From the NCBI GenBank assembly GCA_937988775.1, contig CALKHP010000050.1, positions 62,001-126,000 of the forward strand: 64,000 bases of DNA, given 5' to 3'. The stretch is from an uncultured Alphaproteobacteria bacterium. GTDB lineage: Bacteria > Pseudomonadota > Alphaproteobacteria > Rhizobiales > Beijerinckiaceae. The position numbers and the translations under genes are program-made. Shown piece by piece: positions 26,027-35,794 of this stretch. Every line of letters begins with the position of its first letter. The stretch's first letter is position 1. Under the pieces are notes generated by a model. That model was not told the origin of the DNA. It made no database searches and worked only from the letters and a program-made list of their open reading frames with translations.

Positions 26027-27309
26027 CAGGCGGCCTTTCCGATTTGTTCGACACCGCCCATGTAAGGCCGCAAGACCTCCGGCACCGTGACGGTGCCGTC
26101 GGCATTCTGGTAATTTTCCAGCACCGCGATCAGCGTGCGCCCAACCGCGAGGCCGGAGCCGTTCAGCGTGTGGACGTATTGCACGCTCCTTTCGCCCTTG
26201 GGCCGGAAGCGCGCGTTCATGCGGCGCGCCTGGAAATCGCCGCACACCGAACAGGACGAGATTTCGCGGAACGTATCCTGCCCCGGCAACCACACCTCGA
26301 TATCGTAGGTCTTGGCGCTGCTGAAACCCATGTCGCCGGTGCACAAAGTCATGGTGCGGAAATGCAGGCCGAGCCGTTTCAGCACTTCCTCGGCACAGCT
26401 CAGCATGCGCTCATGCTCGGCGCCCGACTGGTCCGGGGCCGTGATCGAGACCAGTTCGCATTTCCAGAACTGGTGCTGGCGCAGGATGCCGCGCGTATCG
26501 CGCCCGGCCGCGCCCGCCTCCGAGCGGAAGCACGGCGTCAACGCGGTGAAGCGCAGCGGCTGCGTGAGATCATCGAGGATTTGCTCGCGCACGAGATTGC
26601 TCAGCGTCACCTCGGCGGTCGAGGTCAGGTAGTGGCCGCTCGTGGTCTTGAACAGGTCTTCTTCAAATTTCGGCAACTGCCCGACGCCATAGACCGCCTG
26701 CTCGCGCACCAGCAGCGGCGGGCTGACCTCGGTATAGCCGTGCTCGCGCGTGTGCAGGTCGAGCATGAACTGGCCGAGCGCCCGCTCCATGCGGGCAAGC
26801 TCGCCGCGCAGCACCACGAAGCGCGCGCCGGAAATACGCGAGGCGGCCTCGAAATCCATCTCGCCCCAGGCTTCGCCGAGTTCGAAATGCTGTTTCGGTG
26901 CGAAATTGAAGCCCGGCCGCTCGCCGTGCCGGCGATACTCGACATTGTCGTGCTCGTCCGCGCCGGTAGGAACCTCCGGCAGCGGCAGGTTCGGCAGGGC
27001 CTCGAGCACGGCGTTCAGCGCTGTCTCGGCGCGGGCCTGCTCGATCTCGCCCTCGGCCATGGCATCCTTGAGGGCAGCGACCTCGGCTTTCAGGCGGTCG
27101 GCTTCGGCCATGTCCTTGCGGCCCATCGCCTGGCCGATCGCCTTCGAGGCGGCGTTGCGGGCTTCCTGTGCGCCCTGCACGGCGGTCACGGCCTTGCGGC
27201 GCTCGTCGTCGATGACGAGGAGTTCGGCGCTGCGCGCCGTCAAGCCCCGGCGCGCCAGCCCCTCATCGAACAGCTTGGCATTGTCGCGAATCCACTTGAT
27301 ATCATACAT
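26026..27309 (-). CDS. serS: Serine-tRNA ligase
   Basis: 427 residues from MYDIKWIRDNAKLFDEGLA. The N-terminal coiled-coil arm (about residues 30-110) binds the long variable arm of tRNA-Ser. The class II motif 2 is in LTPCFRSEAGAAGRDTRG and motif 3 is in NGSGLAVGRTLIAVLENYQ. Upstream in-frame residues to 27477 overlap the tatC end and are rejected. It lies between tatC and surE on the same strand. Confidence 0.98.
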   Translation of the reverse strand: MYDIKWIRDNAKLFDEGLARRGLTARSAELLVIDDERRKAVTAVQGAQEARNAASKAIGQAMGRKDMAEADRLKAEVAALKDAMAEGEIEQARAETALNAVLEALPNLPLPEVPTGADEHDNVEYRRHGERPGFNFAPKQHFELGEAWGEMDFEAASRISGARFVVLRGELARMERALGQFMLDLHTREHGYTEVSPPLLVREQAVYGVGQLPKFEEDLFKTTSGHYLTSTAEVTLSNLVREQILDDLTQPLRFTALTPCFRSEAGAAGRDTRGILRQHQFWKCELVSITAPDQSGAEHERMLSCAEEVLKRLGLHFRTMTLCTGDMGFSSAKTYDIEVWLPGQDTFREISSCSVCGDFQARRMNARFRPKGERSVQYVHTLNGSGLAVGRTLIAVLENYQNADGTVTVPEVLRPYMGGVEQIGKAA

Positions 27310-27349
27310 AAAACAGGCCCGATTTCGGCTGGTGGCCGAAAAGACAGGC

Positions 27350-28150
27350 TCAGGACGAACCGGCCTCGCGGGCGGCGTCTTCCACGGCGCGCTTCTTCTC
27401 GACCATGCGCACGGCGATGATAGAGCCCTCGTAGAGAAGCAAGGCAGGGACTGCAAGGGCCAACTGGCTGATGACATCGGGCGGCGTCAGGATCGCCGCC
27501 AGGATGAAGACGATGACGATGGCGTAGCGCCGTTTCGCCTTGAGATAGGCGGCATCGATGAAGCCGACGCGCGCAAGCAGCGTCAACACCACCGGCAACT
27601 GGAAGGTGATGCCGAAAGCGAAGATCAATTGCATGATCAGCGACAGGTAATCATCGACCTTGGGCAGCAGCGTGATCGGCGCCTCGCCCTCGCCGGCCGG
27701 CATCTGCATCGACAGCGAGAAGCGCATCACCAGCGGCATGGCGACGAACATCACCACGCACGCGCCGAGCACGAACAATACCGGCGTCGCGATCAGATAG
27801 GGCCGGAAAGCCTCCTTCTCGCGCTTGTACAGCCCCGGCGCCACGAAGCGGTACAATTGCGTCGCGATCACCGGGAAGGCGAAGAACGCGCCGCCAAACG
27901 CCGCCAGCTTGAGCTCGACGAAGAAATATTCCAGCGGATGCGTGTAAATCAGCGGCGCCTTGTCCGGCCCGCCGGCGGCCAGCACGTAAGGCCAGACCAG
28001 GATCTGGTAAATATGCTTCGCGAAAGCAAAGCAGATGATCATCATCACCAGAAACGCGATCAGGGCCTTGATGAGCCTTGAGCGCAATTCGATGAGATGA
28101 TCAAGCAACGGCGCCTTCGAGGCGTCGATATCGTCATCTTCGTCGCTCAT
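27350..28150 (-). CDS. tatC: Sec-independent protein translocase TatC
   Basis: 266 residues with six membrane segments. The opening APLLDHLIELRSRLIKALIAF is the conserved N-terminus that binds twin-arginine signals. Its ATG overlaps the tatB stop by ATGA. It is the core receptor of the Tat pathway, which exports folded proteins. The C-terminus is short and charged. Confidence 0.97.
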   Translation of the reverse strand: MSDEDDDIDASKAPLLDHLIELRSRLIKALIAFLVMMIICFAFAKHIYQILVWPYVLAAGGPDKAPLIYTHPLEYFFVELKLAAFGGAFFAFPVIATQLYRFVAPGLYKREKEAFRPYLIATPVLFVLGACVVMFVAMPLVMRFSLSMQMPAGEGEAPITLLPKVDDYLSLIMQLIFAFGITFQLPVVLTLLARVGFIDAAYLKAKRRYAIVIVFILAAILTPPDVISQLALAVPALLLYEGSIIAVRMVEKKRAVEDAAREAGSS

Positions 28151-28923
28151 GCGCCTTCCTCGGACACGGCGGCCTTGACGGTGCTGGCATTGGACCGGCG
28201 CGGAGATTTCGGTTTCGCCGCTGGCTTGGCGGCTGTGGTCTTGGTGGCCTCGGCGGCTGCGGTCTCGGCGGCTGTGGTTTTCACCGGTGCGGCCTTCGTG
28301 GCGCTCTTCTTAACCGGGCTGGCCTTGGCGGCAGCTGCTTTGGCGGGTTTTGGCTTGGCAGGCGCTTGCTTGGCAGGGGCTTGCTTGGCGGGCGCGGCCT
28401 TGGCCGGGCTTGCCTCGGCTGCGGCGGGGCTCGCCTCAACAGGGCCCGCTTCGGCAAGATTCGCCTCGCTTTTCGGCGTCGCCTTCTTGCGGCTGCGGCT
28501 CTTGGGCGCCGGCGTCTCGCCGCTCCCCGGCAGCGCGATCGGCGGCGGCTCGGGCGGCATCGGCAGATCGAGCGACACGCCGCCGGTCGCGGTCGCCGCC
28601 GTGCCGCTCTCCGTCCCGGTCGCCAGATCGCCGATCGTAGCCGCGGCGCTGATTTCGCCCGGCAGCTTGGTGACCGGATCGAGCACGCCGCTGACGGTCG
28701 AGGACAGGCCGCCCTTGACGTCGGTCACCAGCTTGGCGACGTCATCGAGTTCGGCCTCGCGCATCGCCTCGTCGAATTGCTGGCGGAACTCGCCCGCCAT
28801 GCCCCGCAGCTTGGCGATCGCACGGCCGGCCTGGCGCAGAAGGCCGGGCAATTCCTTCGGCCCGACCACGACAAGCGCGATCACTCCGATCAGAATCAGC
28901 TTTCCCGAACTCAGGTCGAACAT
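28147..28923 (-). CDS. tatB: Sec-independent protein translocase TatB
   Basis: 258 residues. The N-terminal membrane segment and hinge (LILIGVIALVVVGPKELPGL) and amphipathic helix (LRQAGRAIAKLRGMAGEFR) are typical of TatB. The last 110 residues are an Ala/Lys/Pro-rich low-complexity tail with repeats of the type PAKQAPAKQAPAKPKPAKAA. That makes it longer than E. coli TatB (171). It is translationally coupled to tatC but separated from tatA by 295 bp. Confidence 0.95.
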   Translation of the reverse strand: MFDLSSGKLILIGVIALVVVGPKELPGLLRQAGRAIAKLRGMAGEFRQQFDEAMREAELDDVAKLVTDVKGGLSSTVSGVLDPVTKLPGEISAAATIGDLATGTESGTAATATGGVSLDLPMPPEPPPIALPGSGETPAPKSRSRKKATPKSEANLAEAGPVEASPAAAEASPAKAAPAKQAPAKQAPAKPKPAKAAAAKASPVKKSATKAAPVKTTAAETAAAEATKTTAAKPAAKPKSPRRSNASTVKAAVSEEGA

Positions 28924-29218
28924 AAGGAGGTGTCCTCGGCCGGCGGCACCAGAAGAAAACCCTCCCGATGAGGCGCGGCGGCCATTTCGATCTCCAAAGC
29001 GGTCCCCGGTCCGACGAACCTGAAAAACCGCCCCAGTTTATTGTTTTGTCGCATCATCCCGGCGCAGGCCGCAATCCGGCCGACACAGGGCTGCTCTAAA
29101 GCATCAATCGACAAAGCCTGCCAGCGCTTTCGTTGCCTGGATCAGCGATACGGCGCCGACAACGGCCTTCGCGCCACGGTGGCGGCGCGTGCCGTATCCG
29201 CCGGCCTGTCCGATGCGC

Positions 29219-29455
29219 TCAGCCAGCCTTGCTTTGCGCCTCGCTCTTCACGCCGCTCGGCGCGACGGGCTGATCGGCGATCGTCTTCTGGCCCTCGCGT
29301 GCGGCCTCGGCGTCGTCGTCATTCAGGCCCTTCTTGAAGGCTTTGATACCTTTGGCGAAATCGCCCATGATATCGGAGACTTTGCCGCGGCCGCCGAAAA
29401 GAACCAGAACGATGATGCCGACGATGAGCCAGTGGGCCCAGCTGAAACTACCCAT
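29219..29455 (-). CDS. tatA: Sec-independent protein translocase TatA
   Basis: 78 residues. One membrane segment (WAHWLIVGIIVLVLFGGRGK), the FGxGK-type hinge, then the amphipathic helix VSDIMGDFAKGIKAFKKGL. TatA oligomers form the translocation pore. The tail is polar. tatB follows only after 295 bp without a gene, so tatA may be made in excess by a separate or processed transcript, as the TatA:TatB ratio requires. Confidence 0.95.
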   Translation of the reverse strand: MGSFSWAHWLIVGIIVLVLFGGRGKVSDIMGDFAKGIKAFKKGLNDDDAEAAREGQKTIADQPVAPSGVKSEAQSKAG

Positions 29456-29582
29456 GGGAACTACCTTCCATGCAATCTTGTAACCAGGTCGAGCCTGTTA
29501 CCTGGGAAACTAGGCGCGCGGGCTGATGAAAACAAGGACTTCCTGTGATGGATCGGCGCCGGCGCCTGTGGCAGATCGCCCG

Positions 29583-30338
29583 TTATCGGCCGGTATCGCC
29601 GTCCTCGGGATCGAGATCGGGCTCGGTCTCCGCGCCGCGTTCCTCGGCAAGCGTGTCAAAAAGATCGGGTCCAAGCGGGTCCTCGCCCTGTTGCAGGGCA
29701 CTGTCATCGTTCGGCAACGGAATCTCGAAATCGTCCGGCAGCCGCCCCTCGATCAGGCCGGTGCCCTTCAATTCCTCGATACCGGGCAGGTCGGAGACGG
29801 CGTTCAGGCCGAAATGCACCAGGAAGGCTTCCGTCGTGCCGTAGGTCACGGGCCGGCCCGGCGTGCGCCTACGCCCGCGCATACGGACCCAGCCCGCCTC
29901 CATCAGCAGGTCGAGCGTGCCCTTGGCGGTGGCGACGCCGCGGATCTCCTCGATTTCGGCGCGGGTCGCCGGCTGGTGGTAGGCGATGATCGCCAGCGTC
30001 TCGAGCGCGGCGCGCGACAGTTTGCGCTGCTCGCGCGTCTCGCGCGCCAGCAGGTGGCCGAGATCGGGAGCGGTCGCGAACTGCCATTTTCCGGCGACCT
30101 GGCGCAGTTCCACGCCCCTGCCCGCATAGCGTAGCCGCAACCCTTCCAGCACCGCGCGCGCGTTGGCGCCATAGGGCAGCGCGGCCGCGATCGCGTCGAG
30201 CCCGAGCGGCGCGGCGGAGGCAAATAGCAGCGCCTCGGCAATGCGTTCGGCCTGCATGGCGGCCTCGATCGCCATGGCGTCGTGCTCGCGGTCGTCAGGA
30301 GAAGCGTCGTCACGCACGATGCGCAGGGGCTCGGTCAT
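29583..30338 (-). CDS. scpB: Segregation and condensation protein B
   Basis: 251 residues from ATG 30338; a GTG at 30344 directly after the scpA stop is the alternative. Two winged-helix domains are visible, with the signatures TLAIIAYHQPATRAEIEEIRG and GRPVTYGTTEAFLVHFGL. It binds ScpA and regulates the SMC condensin in chromosome segregation. The C-terminal 60 residues are acidic and not conserved. Confidence 0.95.
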   Translation of the reverse strand: MTEPLRIVRDDASPDDREHDAMAIEAAMQAERIAEALLFASAAPLGLDAIAAALPYGANARAVLEGLRLRYAGRGVELRQVAGKWQFATAPDLGHLLARETREQRKLSRAALETLAIIAYHQPATRAEIEEIRGVATAKGTLDLLMEAGWVRMRGRRRTPGRPVTYGTTEAFLVHFGLNAVSDLPGIEELKGTGLIEGRLPDDFEIPLPNDDSALQQGEDPLGPDLFDTLAEERGAETEPDLDPEDGDTGR

Positions 30339-30344
30339 CGTCAC

Positions 30345-31136
30345 CTACCCCGCCACCAGCGCGACACCGCGCCGACGTCTGACGAGCAGCGGCGCGAAGG
30401 CCGTTTCCTGCCGCAGGTCCATCTCGCCCTCGCGCACCAGTTCCAGGATCGCCGCGAAACTCGAGGCGCGCACGGTGCGGGCGCGCCCCGGTTCGACGGC
30501 GTAATGCACGAGGAAACTGTCGATCGGCGTCCAGTCGCCGATATCGCCGATCAGGCGCTCGAGCGCCTCGCGCGCCTCCTGCAGCGACCACACGAAGCGC
30601 TTGGCGATGGTGACGCGCGAACGCGCCTTGAGCTGGCGCTGGCGGGCATAGGCGGTGAGCAGGTCGAACAGCGACGCCTCGAAGTCGCCATGCGTCGTCA
30701 CCACCACCGCCTCCGGCGCGCCGCGCGCGGCAATCTCGGCCGCCGTTGCGTCGCGCTCGGCCAGCACTCCGGCGAGGCGGCGGATCTTCTCGAGCTTGTG
30801 CAGGCGCGCCGCGAGGCCGATCGCCAGGTCCTCGGCGCTCGGCTCGTCCTTCGATTTCTCCGCCGGCAGCAGCAGGCGCGATTTGAGATAGGCGAGCCAC
30901 GCCGCCATGACGAGATAATCGGCCGCGAGTTCCAGCCGCAGCAGGCGCGCCTGCTCGACGAAAGCCAGATATTGCTCGGCAAGGCTCAGGATCGAGATCT
31001 GGCGCAGGTCGACCTTCTGCCGGCGCGCCAGTTCCAGCAGCAGGTCGAGCGGCCCCTCGAAACCGCCGACATCGACGATCAGCGCGGCTTCCGCCGCGTC
31101 GCGCTGTCCCTCGGTCTCATCAAAGAATTCGCTCAT
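30345..31136 (-). CDS. scpA: Segregation and condensation protein A
   Basis: 263 residues. FEGPLDLLLELARRQKVDLR is the SMC-kleisin N-terminal signature, and LVMAAWLAYLKSRLLLP follows. ScpA bridges the SMC heads. It runs directly into scpB, and nagZ lies 49 bp upstream, the usual nagZ-scpA-scpB order of alphaproteobacteria. Confidence 0.96.
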   Translation of the reverse strand: MSEFFDETEGQRDAAEAALIVDVGGFEGPLDLLLELARRQKVDLRQISILSLAEQYLAFVEQARLLRLELAADYLVMAAWLAYLKSRLLLPAEKSKDEPSAEDLAIGLAARLHKLEKIRRLAGVLAERDATAAEIAARGAPEAVVVTTHGDFEASLFDLLTAYARQRQLKARSRVTIAKRFVWSLQEAREALERLIGDIGDWTPIDSFLVHYAVEPGRARTVRASSFAAILELVREGEMDLRQETAFAPLLVRRRRGVALVAG

Positions 31137-31185
31137 GCCGACTCATCCGGTGCCAGTCGCGACACCACCGGTTAATGTCGGCTTT

Positions 31186-32202
31186 TCAGGCACCTGCCGC
31201 AAGTACGGCATCGAGCCTGGCGGCGGCATCCACAGGATCGAACGGTTCCGGCAGGTGTTTGATGCGGGCAAGCGCCGCGCCGGCGCGCCGTTTCGCCTTG
31301 CCGGCCAGCACGGGCGCGCCCTCGGCGACGGCGCGCATCTCGGCGAGGTCGCCATTGCAATGCAGCGCGACATCGCAGCCGGCGGCCAGCGCCGCCTCGG
31401 TCCGCGCGCGAAAACCGCCCGACAGCGCCTTCATCGACAGGTCGTCGCTCATCAGCAGCCCGTCGAAGCCGATGCTGCGCCGGATCACGCCGCGGATCAC
31501 CCGGCCCGAGGTTGTGGCCGGCTGATCGGGGTCGATCGCCGTGTAGACGACATGCGCCGTCATCGCCATCGGCAGGTCGGCATTGATGCGGAACGGCAAA
31601 AAGTCCTTTTGCAACACGCGCCGGCTCACTGAAACCACCGGCAGCGATTGATGGCTGTCGGCGTTGGAGCGGCCATGGCCGGGAATATGCTTCATCACCG
31701 GCAGCACGCCGCCGGCCATAAGCCCTTCGGCGGCGGCGCGGCCCAGCACCGCGACGGTTTGCGGGTCGGCGGCATAGGCGCGGTCGCCAATGACGTCGTG
31801 AGCGCCCGCGACCGGCACGTCGAGCACCGGCAGGCAATCGACGGTGATGCCGAGCGCCAGCAGGTCATGCGCCATCAGCAGCGCCGAAAGCCGCACGGTT
31901 TCACGCAATTGCAGCGGATCGTTGAGACGCGCCTGCCCGAAGGCCCGCCCGGCCGGATATTTGCGCCAGTGCGGCGGGCCGAGGCGCTGCACGCGCCCGC
32001 CCTCCTGGTCGACGAGGATCGGCGCATCGCCTCGCCCGACCGTGGCCCTGAGCGCCGTGGTCAGCGCCGCGACCTGCGCCGGATCCTGGATGTTGCGCCG
32101 GAACAGGATGAAGCCCCAGGGTGCGCTCTCGCGGAAGAAGGCAGCTTCCTCCGGCGTCAGCACCGGGCCGGAGCAACCGGCAATGAAGGCGCGCGGCGCC
32201 AT
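31186..32202 (-). CDS. nagZ: Beta-N-acetylhexosaminidase (glycoside hydrolase family 3)
   Basis: 338 residues. The NagZ signature KHIPGHGRSNADSH (usual KHFPGHG) with its catalytic His-Asp pair, and the nucleophile Asp in LMSDDLSMKALSG, are both present. No signal peptide, so cytosolic: it removes N-acetylglucosamine from muropeptides in peptidoglycan recycling. It is followed by scpA and preceded, across a 213-bp gap with repeat B3, by the SPOR-domain gene. Confidence 0.95.
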   Translation of the reverse strand: MAPRAFIAGCSGPVLTPEEAAFFRESAPWGFILFRRNIQDPAQVAALTTALRATVGRGDAPILVDQEGGRVQRLGPPHWRKYPAGRAFGQARLNDPLQLRETVRLSALLMAHDLLALGITVDCLPVLDVPVAGAHDVIGDRAYAADPQTVAVLGRAAAEGLMAGGVLPVMKHIPGHGRSNADSHQSLPVVSVSRRVLQKDFLPFRINADLPMAMTAHVVYTAIDPDQPATTSGRVIRGVIRRSIGFDGLLMSDDLSMKALSGGFRARTEAALAAGCDVALHCNGDLAEMRAVAEGAPVLAGKAKRRAGAALARIKHLPEPFDPVDAAARLDAVLAAGA

Positions 32203-32275
32203 CAGGAAACGTGAGAATCAGCGGTCATTGGATGAGCATCGCACGACCGTCCGCCTCTTTGCGAGCGGCGAGAAT

Positions 32276-32348
32276 GGGGCCCGGCTCAGAGGCCGGGACA
32301 ATACGGTTGCGGTTCTCTCGACGTTTTGCCCCGGCCTTGAGCCGGGGC
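32276..32348. repeat. Family B palindromic repeat pair (B3)
   Basis: Units around 32276-32299 (ggcccggctcagaggccggg) and 32328-32348 (gccccggccttgagccgggg plus c). A degenerate family C copy follows near 32374-32394. The 213-bp region between nagZ and the SPOR gene holds nothing else recognisable; both flanking genes run leftward. Confidence 0.78.
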
Positions 32349-32415
32349 CTGGCCGTCTGGCCATTCTTATCGGGATGGGTCGGATAAATCGGCCCTTGGG
32401 GCAGCGCCACCCAAC

Positions 32416-33915
32416 TCAGTTGCGGGCGACGAAGCAGGAACCGCCGGCGGTCTTGATCTTCTCGCACAGGCCGGTGGCGTTTGATCTTTCGCCGGCGCTG
32501 ACGCGGATCCGGTAGATCTGCTTGCCGCCGGATTCACCCGGCACGACATGCGGCGCGGCGCCGCCAAGCACGTTGCCGTAACGCGCGCTGTAGGATTGCG
32601 CCGCCTGTTGGGCGAGCGCGGGCGACGAGCGCCAGCCGAGCTGGACGGCCCAGCCGCCGGCGCTGGAACGCGCGGCCGGCGCCTCGACATGCGCCGTAGC
32701 GACGCGGGTGCCCTTCGGCGGCGGCGCCAGCGAGAGCGGCGCATGCGGAACCTGTTTGGCGGCCTTGGCCGTCGTCTTGACCGGCGTCGTCTTGGCCGGC
32801 GTCGCCGGGCTCGCATGCGTCGGCGTGGACACGGTTGACGGCGCCGGGTCCTCCGGGCTTGCCACGGCAGGCGCGACCGCGGCCCGGCTGGGTGCGGCAG
32901 GCGGCGGCACGGCAGCGGCAGGCGCAGCAGGTGCGGAGGGCACGGCCGCGATGCCGTTCTGGCCCAGCGCGGCGGTGATGCCGCTTTGCGGCGCCGCAGC
33001 CGCAGCTATGGGCGCGACCGACGTCGTCGCGGTCGTCTCGCTGCCGGCATCATTGACGGTGATGGCGATGCTGCGCACGCGCTTGGGTTCATTGCCGGCG
33101 GCCGGTGGCGGCGGCGCGGCGGCGCCGTCCGGACCAGGCCCGGTCGGGACAGGCAGTTGGGCGGCGCCTTCGGCCGGCACCATGCGCGGCGTGGCGGCAA
33201 GCGGCGCGGCCGCGAGGTCGATCGGCTGCTCAGTCGTGGTCACGACCTTGGCGGTATCGGCGGCGGCACGCTCGATCTCGGGCTCGAACACCTGCTTGTT
33301 CTGGTTGGGCACGTCGACGCCGCCGGGATTGGCGGGGCGAACCTTGTCCTGCCCCGGCTTGGCCGCGATGATCGGGATGGCGCCCGAGCCGGCCTCATGC
33401 TCCGAACGCATGCCGAAGACCGCGAAAACCCCGGCAAAGGCGAGCACCATCGCGCCGCCGACAACCACGAAGCCGCGCGAGCGCAGCACGCTCCGGCGCG
33501 GCGGCACAACCGTCGTCCGGCCCTGCACCGGCGGGCGCGGGTCATAAGAGTGCGCTTCTTGGGAGTGCGGCTCGTGGTCGTAGCCCTGGTAACCATCCTG
33601 GTCCTGAGGCTGCGCGAAGGGGTCACCGTCCTGCGCGTCATATGCCGGGCGCAGATCGGCGGCGAACTCGGCTTCCAGCGCGCGCAACGCCTCGTCCGAG
33701 GCCCGGCCCTGCTGGCGCGGCAAACCGCCCTTCCCAAGGGGGTCGCCTTGCTGCCCGAGAATATCCTTGAACGGATCGTCATTGCCGACCAGCCGCGCCA
33801 GTTCGGCCAGCGGATCGGCGACGCCACGGGCATCCGAATTTTCGGCCGAGAGACGAAGCTGCCGCTCAAGCTCATCGAGGTCGATGGCACGACGGTTACG
33901 CATTTCCTGGTTCAT
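32416..33915 (-). CDS. SPOR domain-containing membrane protein
   Basis: 499 residues. A cytosolic N-terminal part of about 148 residues, rich in Asp, Glu and Gln, precedes one membrane segment (GFVVVGGAMVLAFAGVFAVF). A long Ala/Pro/Thr-rich periplasmic linker of about 250 residues follows, and then a C-terminal SPOR domain from GGWAVQLGWRSSPALAQQAA to the end. SPOR domains bind denuded peptidoglycan at the division site. The topology is like FtsN, but a function in division is inferred. Position between argS and nagZ is conserved in the group. Confidence 0.9.
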   Translation of the reverse strand: MNQEMRNRRAIDLDELERQLRLSAENSDARGVADPLAELARLVGNDDPFKDILGQQGDPLGKGGLPRQQGRASDEALRALEAEFAADLRPAYDAQDGDPFAQPQDQDGYQGYDHEPHSQEAHSYDPRPPVQGRTTVVPPRRSVLRSRGFVVVGGAMVLAFAGVFAVFGMRSEHEAGSGAIPIIAAKPGQDKVRPANPGGVDVPNQNKQVFEPEIERAAADTAKVVTTTEQPIDLAAAPLAATPRMVPAEGAAQLPVPTGPGPDGAAAPPPPAAGNEPKRVRSIAITVNDAGSETTATTSVAPIAAAAAPQSGITAALGQNGIAAVPSAPAAPAAAVPPPAAPSRAAVAPAVASPEDPAPSTVSTPTHASPATPAKTTPVKTTAKAAKQVPHAPLSLAPPPKGTRVATAHVEAPAARSSAGGWAVQLGWRSSPALAQQAAQSYSARYGNVLGGAAPHVVPGESGGKQIYRIRVSAGERSNATGLCEKIKTAGGSCFVARN

Positions 33916-33985
33916 CGGCGTCGCGGCCTGGGGCCGCCCTCTTGCAAGCGCCGGCGCTCAGGCACCGAACAGGTCAACGGGGATG

Positions 33986-35743
33986 TCAGCGCATCTCGTC
34001 CGGCGCGCTCACCCCGAGGATCGCGAGGCCGGACCCCAGGGCACACCTTAGCGAATGGACCAGAGCCAACCTAGCACTCGTTAAACTTGGATCGGTATCA
34101 TTAACAAACCGCAAATGAGGCTGATCTTTGCCACCGCGCGTCCACAGCGCGTTGAAATCGCTGGCAAGCTCGTAAAGATAGAACGCGATCCGGTGCGGCT
34201 CGTGGCTCGAAGCGGCCGATTCGACCAGGCGCGGATATTGCGCGATGCGCAGCATCAGCCCGCGTTCGGCCTCGTCGCTCAGCAGCGCCAAATCGGCGGC
34301 GGCAAGCGCCTGCGGGCTGAAATCGCGGTCGGGAAAGGCCTTCTCCGCCTGCCGGAACGCCGAGGCGCAGCGGGCATGGGCGTATTGCACATAGAAGACC
34401 GGGTTGTCCTTCGACTGCTCGCGCACCTTGGCGAGATCGAAATCGAGCGGCGCGTCGTTCTTGCGGAACAGCATCATGAAGCGCACCGCGTCGCGGCCGA
34501 CCTCGTCCACCACCTCGCGCAGCGTGACGAAATCGCCGGAGCGCTTCGACATCTTCACCGGCTCGCCGTCGCGCATCAGCTTGACGAGCTGGCACAGCTT
34601 GACGTCGAGATGGCCCTCGCCGCCGCTCAGCGCCTTCACCGCCGCGCTCATGCGCTTGACATAGCCGCCATGGTCGGCGCCCCACACGTCGATCATCTCC
34701 TTGAAGCCACGCGCGAACTTGTCGCGGTGATAGGCGATGTCGGAGGCGAAATACGTGTAGGACCCGTCGGATTTGAGCAGCGGCCGGTCGACATCATCGC
34801 CAAAGGCGGTGGCGCGGAACAGCGTCTGCTCGCGATCCTCCCAATCGTCGATCGGCTGGCCCTTCGGCGGCTCGAGCCGGCCCTCGTAGACGATGCCGCG
34901 CGCGCGCAATTCGGCAATGGTCGCGCCGACATGGTCCACCGGCATCTGCAGCGTGCGCTCGGAGAAGAACACCTCGTGCCGGATGTTCAGGCTGGCGAGA
35001 TCATCCTTGATCATCGCCAACATCGCATCGATCGCGGCGGTCCTGACCAGCGGCAGCCAGCGCTCCTCCGGCATGTTCAGCAATGCCGGACCGTGCTCTT
35101 TGGCCAGCGCCTCGCCGACCGGCTTGAGGTAATCGCCCGGATAGAGCCCCTCGGGAATGGCGATCGTCTCGCCGAGCGCCTCGCGGTAGCGCAGATAGGC
35201 CGAGCGGGCGAGCACATCGACCTGCGCGCCGGCATCGTTGATGTAATATTCGCGCGCCACCTGCCAGCCGGCGAAGGCGAGCAGGCTGGCAAGCGCATCG
35301 CCGAACACGGCGCCCCGGCAATGGCCGACATGCATCGGCCCGGTCGGATTGGCCGAGACATACTCGATGTTGACCGGCTCGCCGGCGCCCGCCTGCGAGC
35401 GGCCGTAATCCGTGCCGGCGCCGAGCACCGCGCGCAGCACATCGGCGAACACCGCGTGCTCGAGGGTCAGGTTGATGAAGCCGGGGCCGGCAATCTCGGC
35501 TTTGGCAATGCCGGGCTCGGCCGCAAGCCGCGTGGCGATGGTCTCGGCGAGGTCGCGCGGACGTAAGCCCGCCTGTTTCGCCAGCACCATCGCGGCATTG
35601 GCCGCCATGTCGCCATGGCTGGCATCGCGCGTCGGCTCGACGACCACGCGCGAGAAATCGAGCCCCTGAGGCAGCTTGCCCTCGCTCTGGAGCGCGAGAA
35701 GGCAAGCCGTGAGGCGCTGCTGGAAATCGGCGAAGATATTCAT
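33986..35743 (-). CDS. argS: Arginine-tRNA ligase
   Basis: 585 residues. The class I HIGH motif is HVGH at residues 138-141 in ANPTGPMHVGHCRGAVFG, and the KMSKS motif reads KMSKRSGDF. An N-terminal Add-1 domain for the tRNA D-loop and the C-terminal DALR anticodon domain are complete. It lies 51 bp after dgt and 70 bp before the SPOR gene, all on one strand. Confidence 0.98.
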   Translation of the reverse strand: MNIFADFQQRLTACLLALQSEGKLPQGLDFSRVVVEPTRDASHGDMAANAAMVLAKQAGLRPRDLAETIATRLAAEPGIAKAEIAGPGFINLTLEHAVFADVLRAVLGAGTDYGRSQAGAGEPVNIEYVSANPTGPMHVGHCRGAVFGDALASLLAFAGWQVAREYYINDAGAQVDVLARSAYLRYREALGETIAIPEGLYPGDYLKPVGEALAKEHGPALLNMPEERWLPLVRTAAIDAMLAMIKDDLASLNIRHEVFFSERTLQMPVDHVGATIAELRARGIVYEGRLEPPKGQPIDDWEDREQTLFRATAFGDDVDRPLLKSDGSYTYFASDIAYHRDKFARGFKEMIDVWGADHGGYVKRMSAAVKALSGGEGHLDVKLCQLVKLMRDGEPVKMSKRSGDFVTLREVVDEVGRDAVRFMMLFRKNDAPLDFDLAKVREQSKDNPVFYVQYAHARCASAFRQAEKAFPDRDFSPQALAAADLALLSDEAERGLMLRIAQYPRLVESAASSHEPHRIAFYLYELASDFNALWTRGGKDQPHLRFVNDTDPSLTSARLALVHSLRCALGSGLAILGVSAPDEMR

Positions 35744-35794
35744 GAAAAATCGTACCTTGCGGGGTTGTTGCTTGCCCCGGATGCTGCGGCGCGC

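Noticed and set aside
26027..26344. SurE extended upstream to 26344
   Set aside because: The extra codons overlap serS out of frame; MRILITNDDG at 26026 is the canonical SurE start.
28911..29114. A 67-codon frame in the tatA-tatB gap
   Set aside because: It overlaps the tatB start, lacks a ribosome site and recognisable domain, and could not be told from noise.
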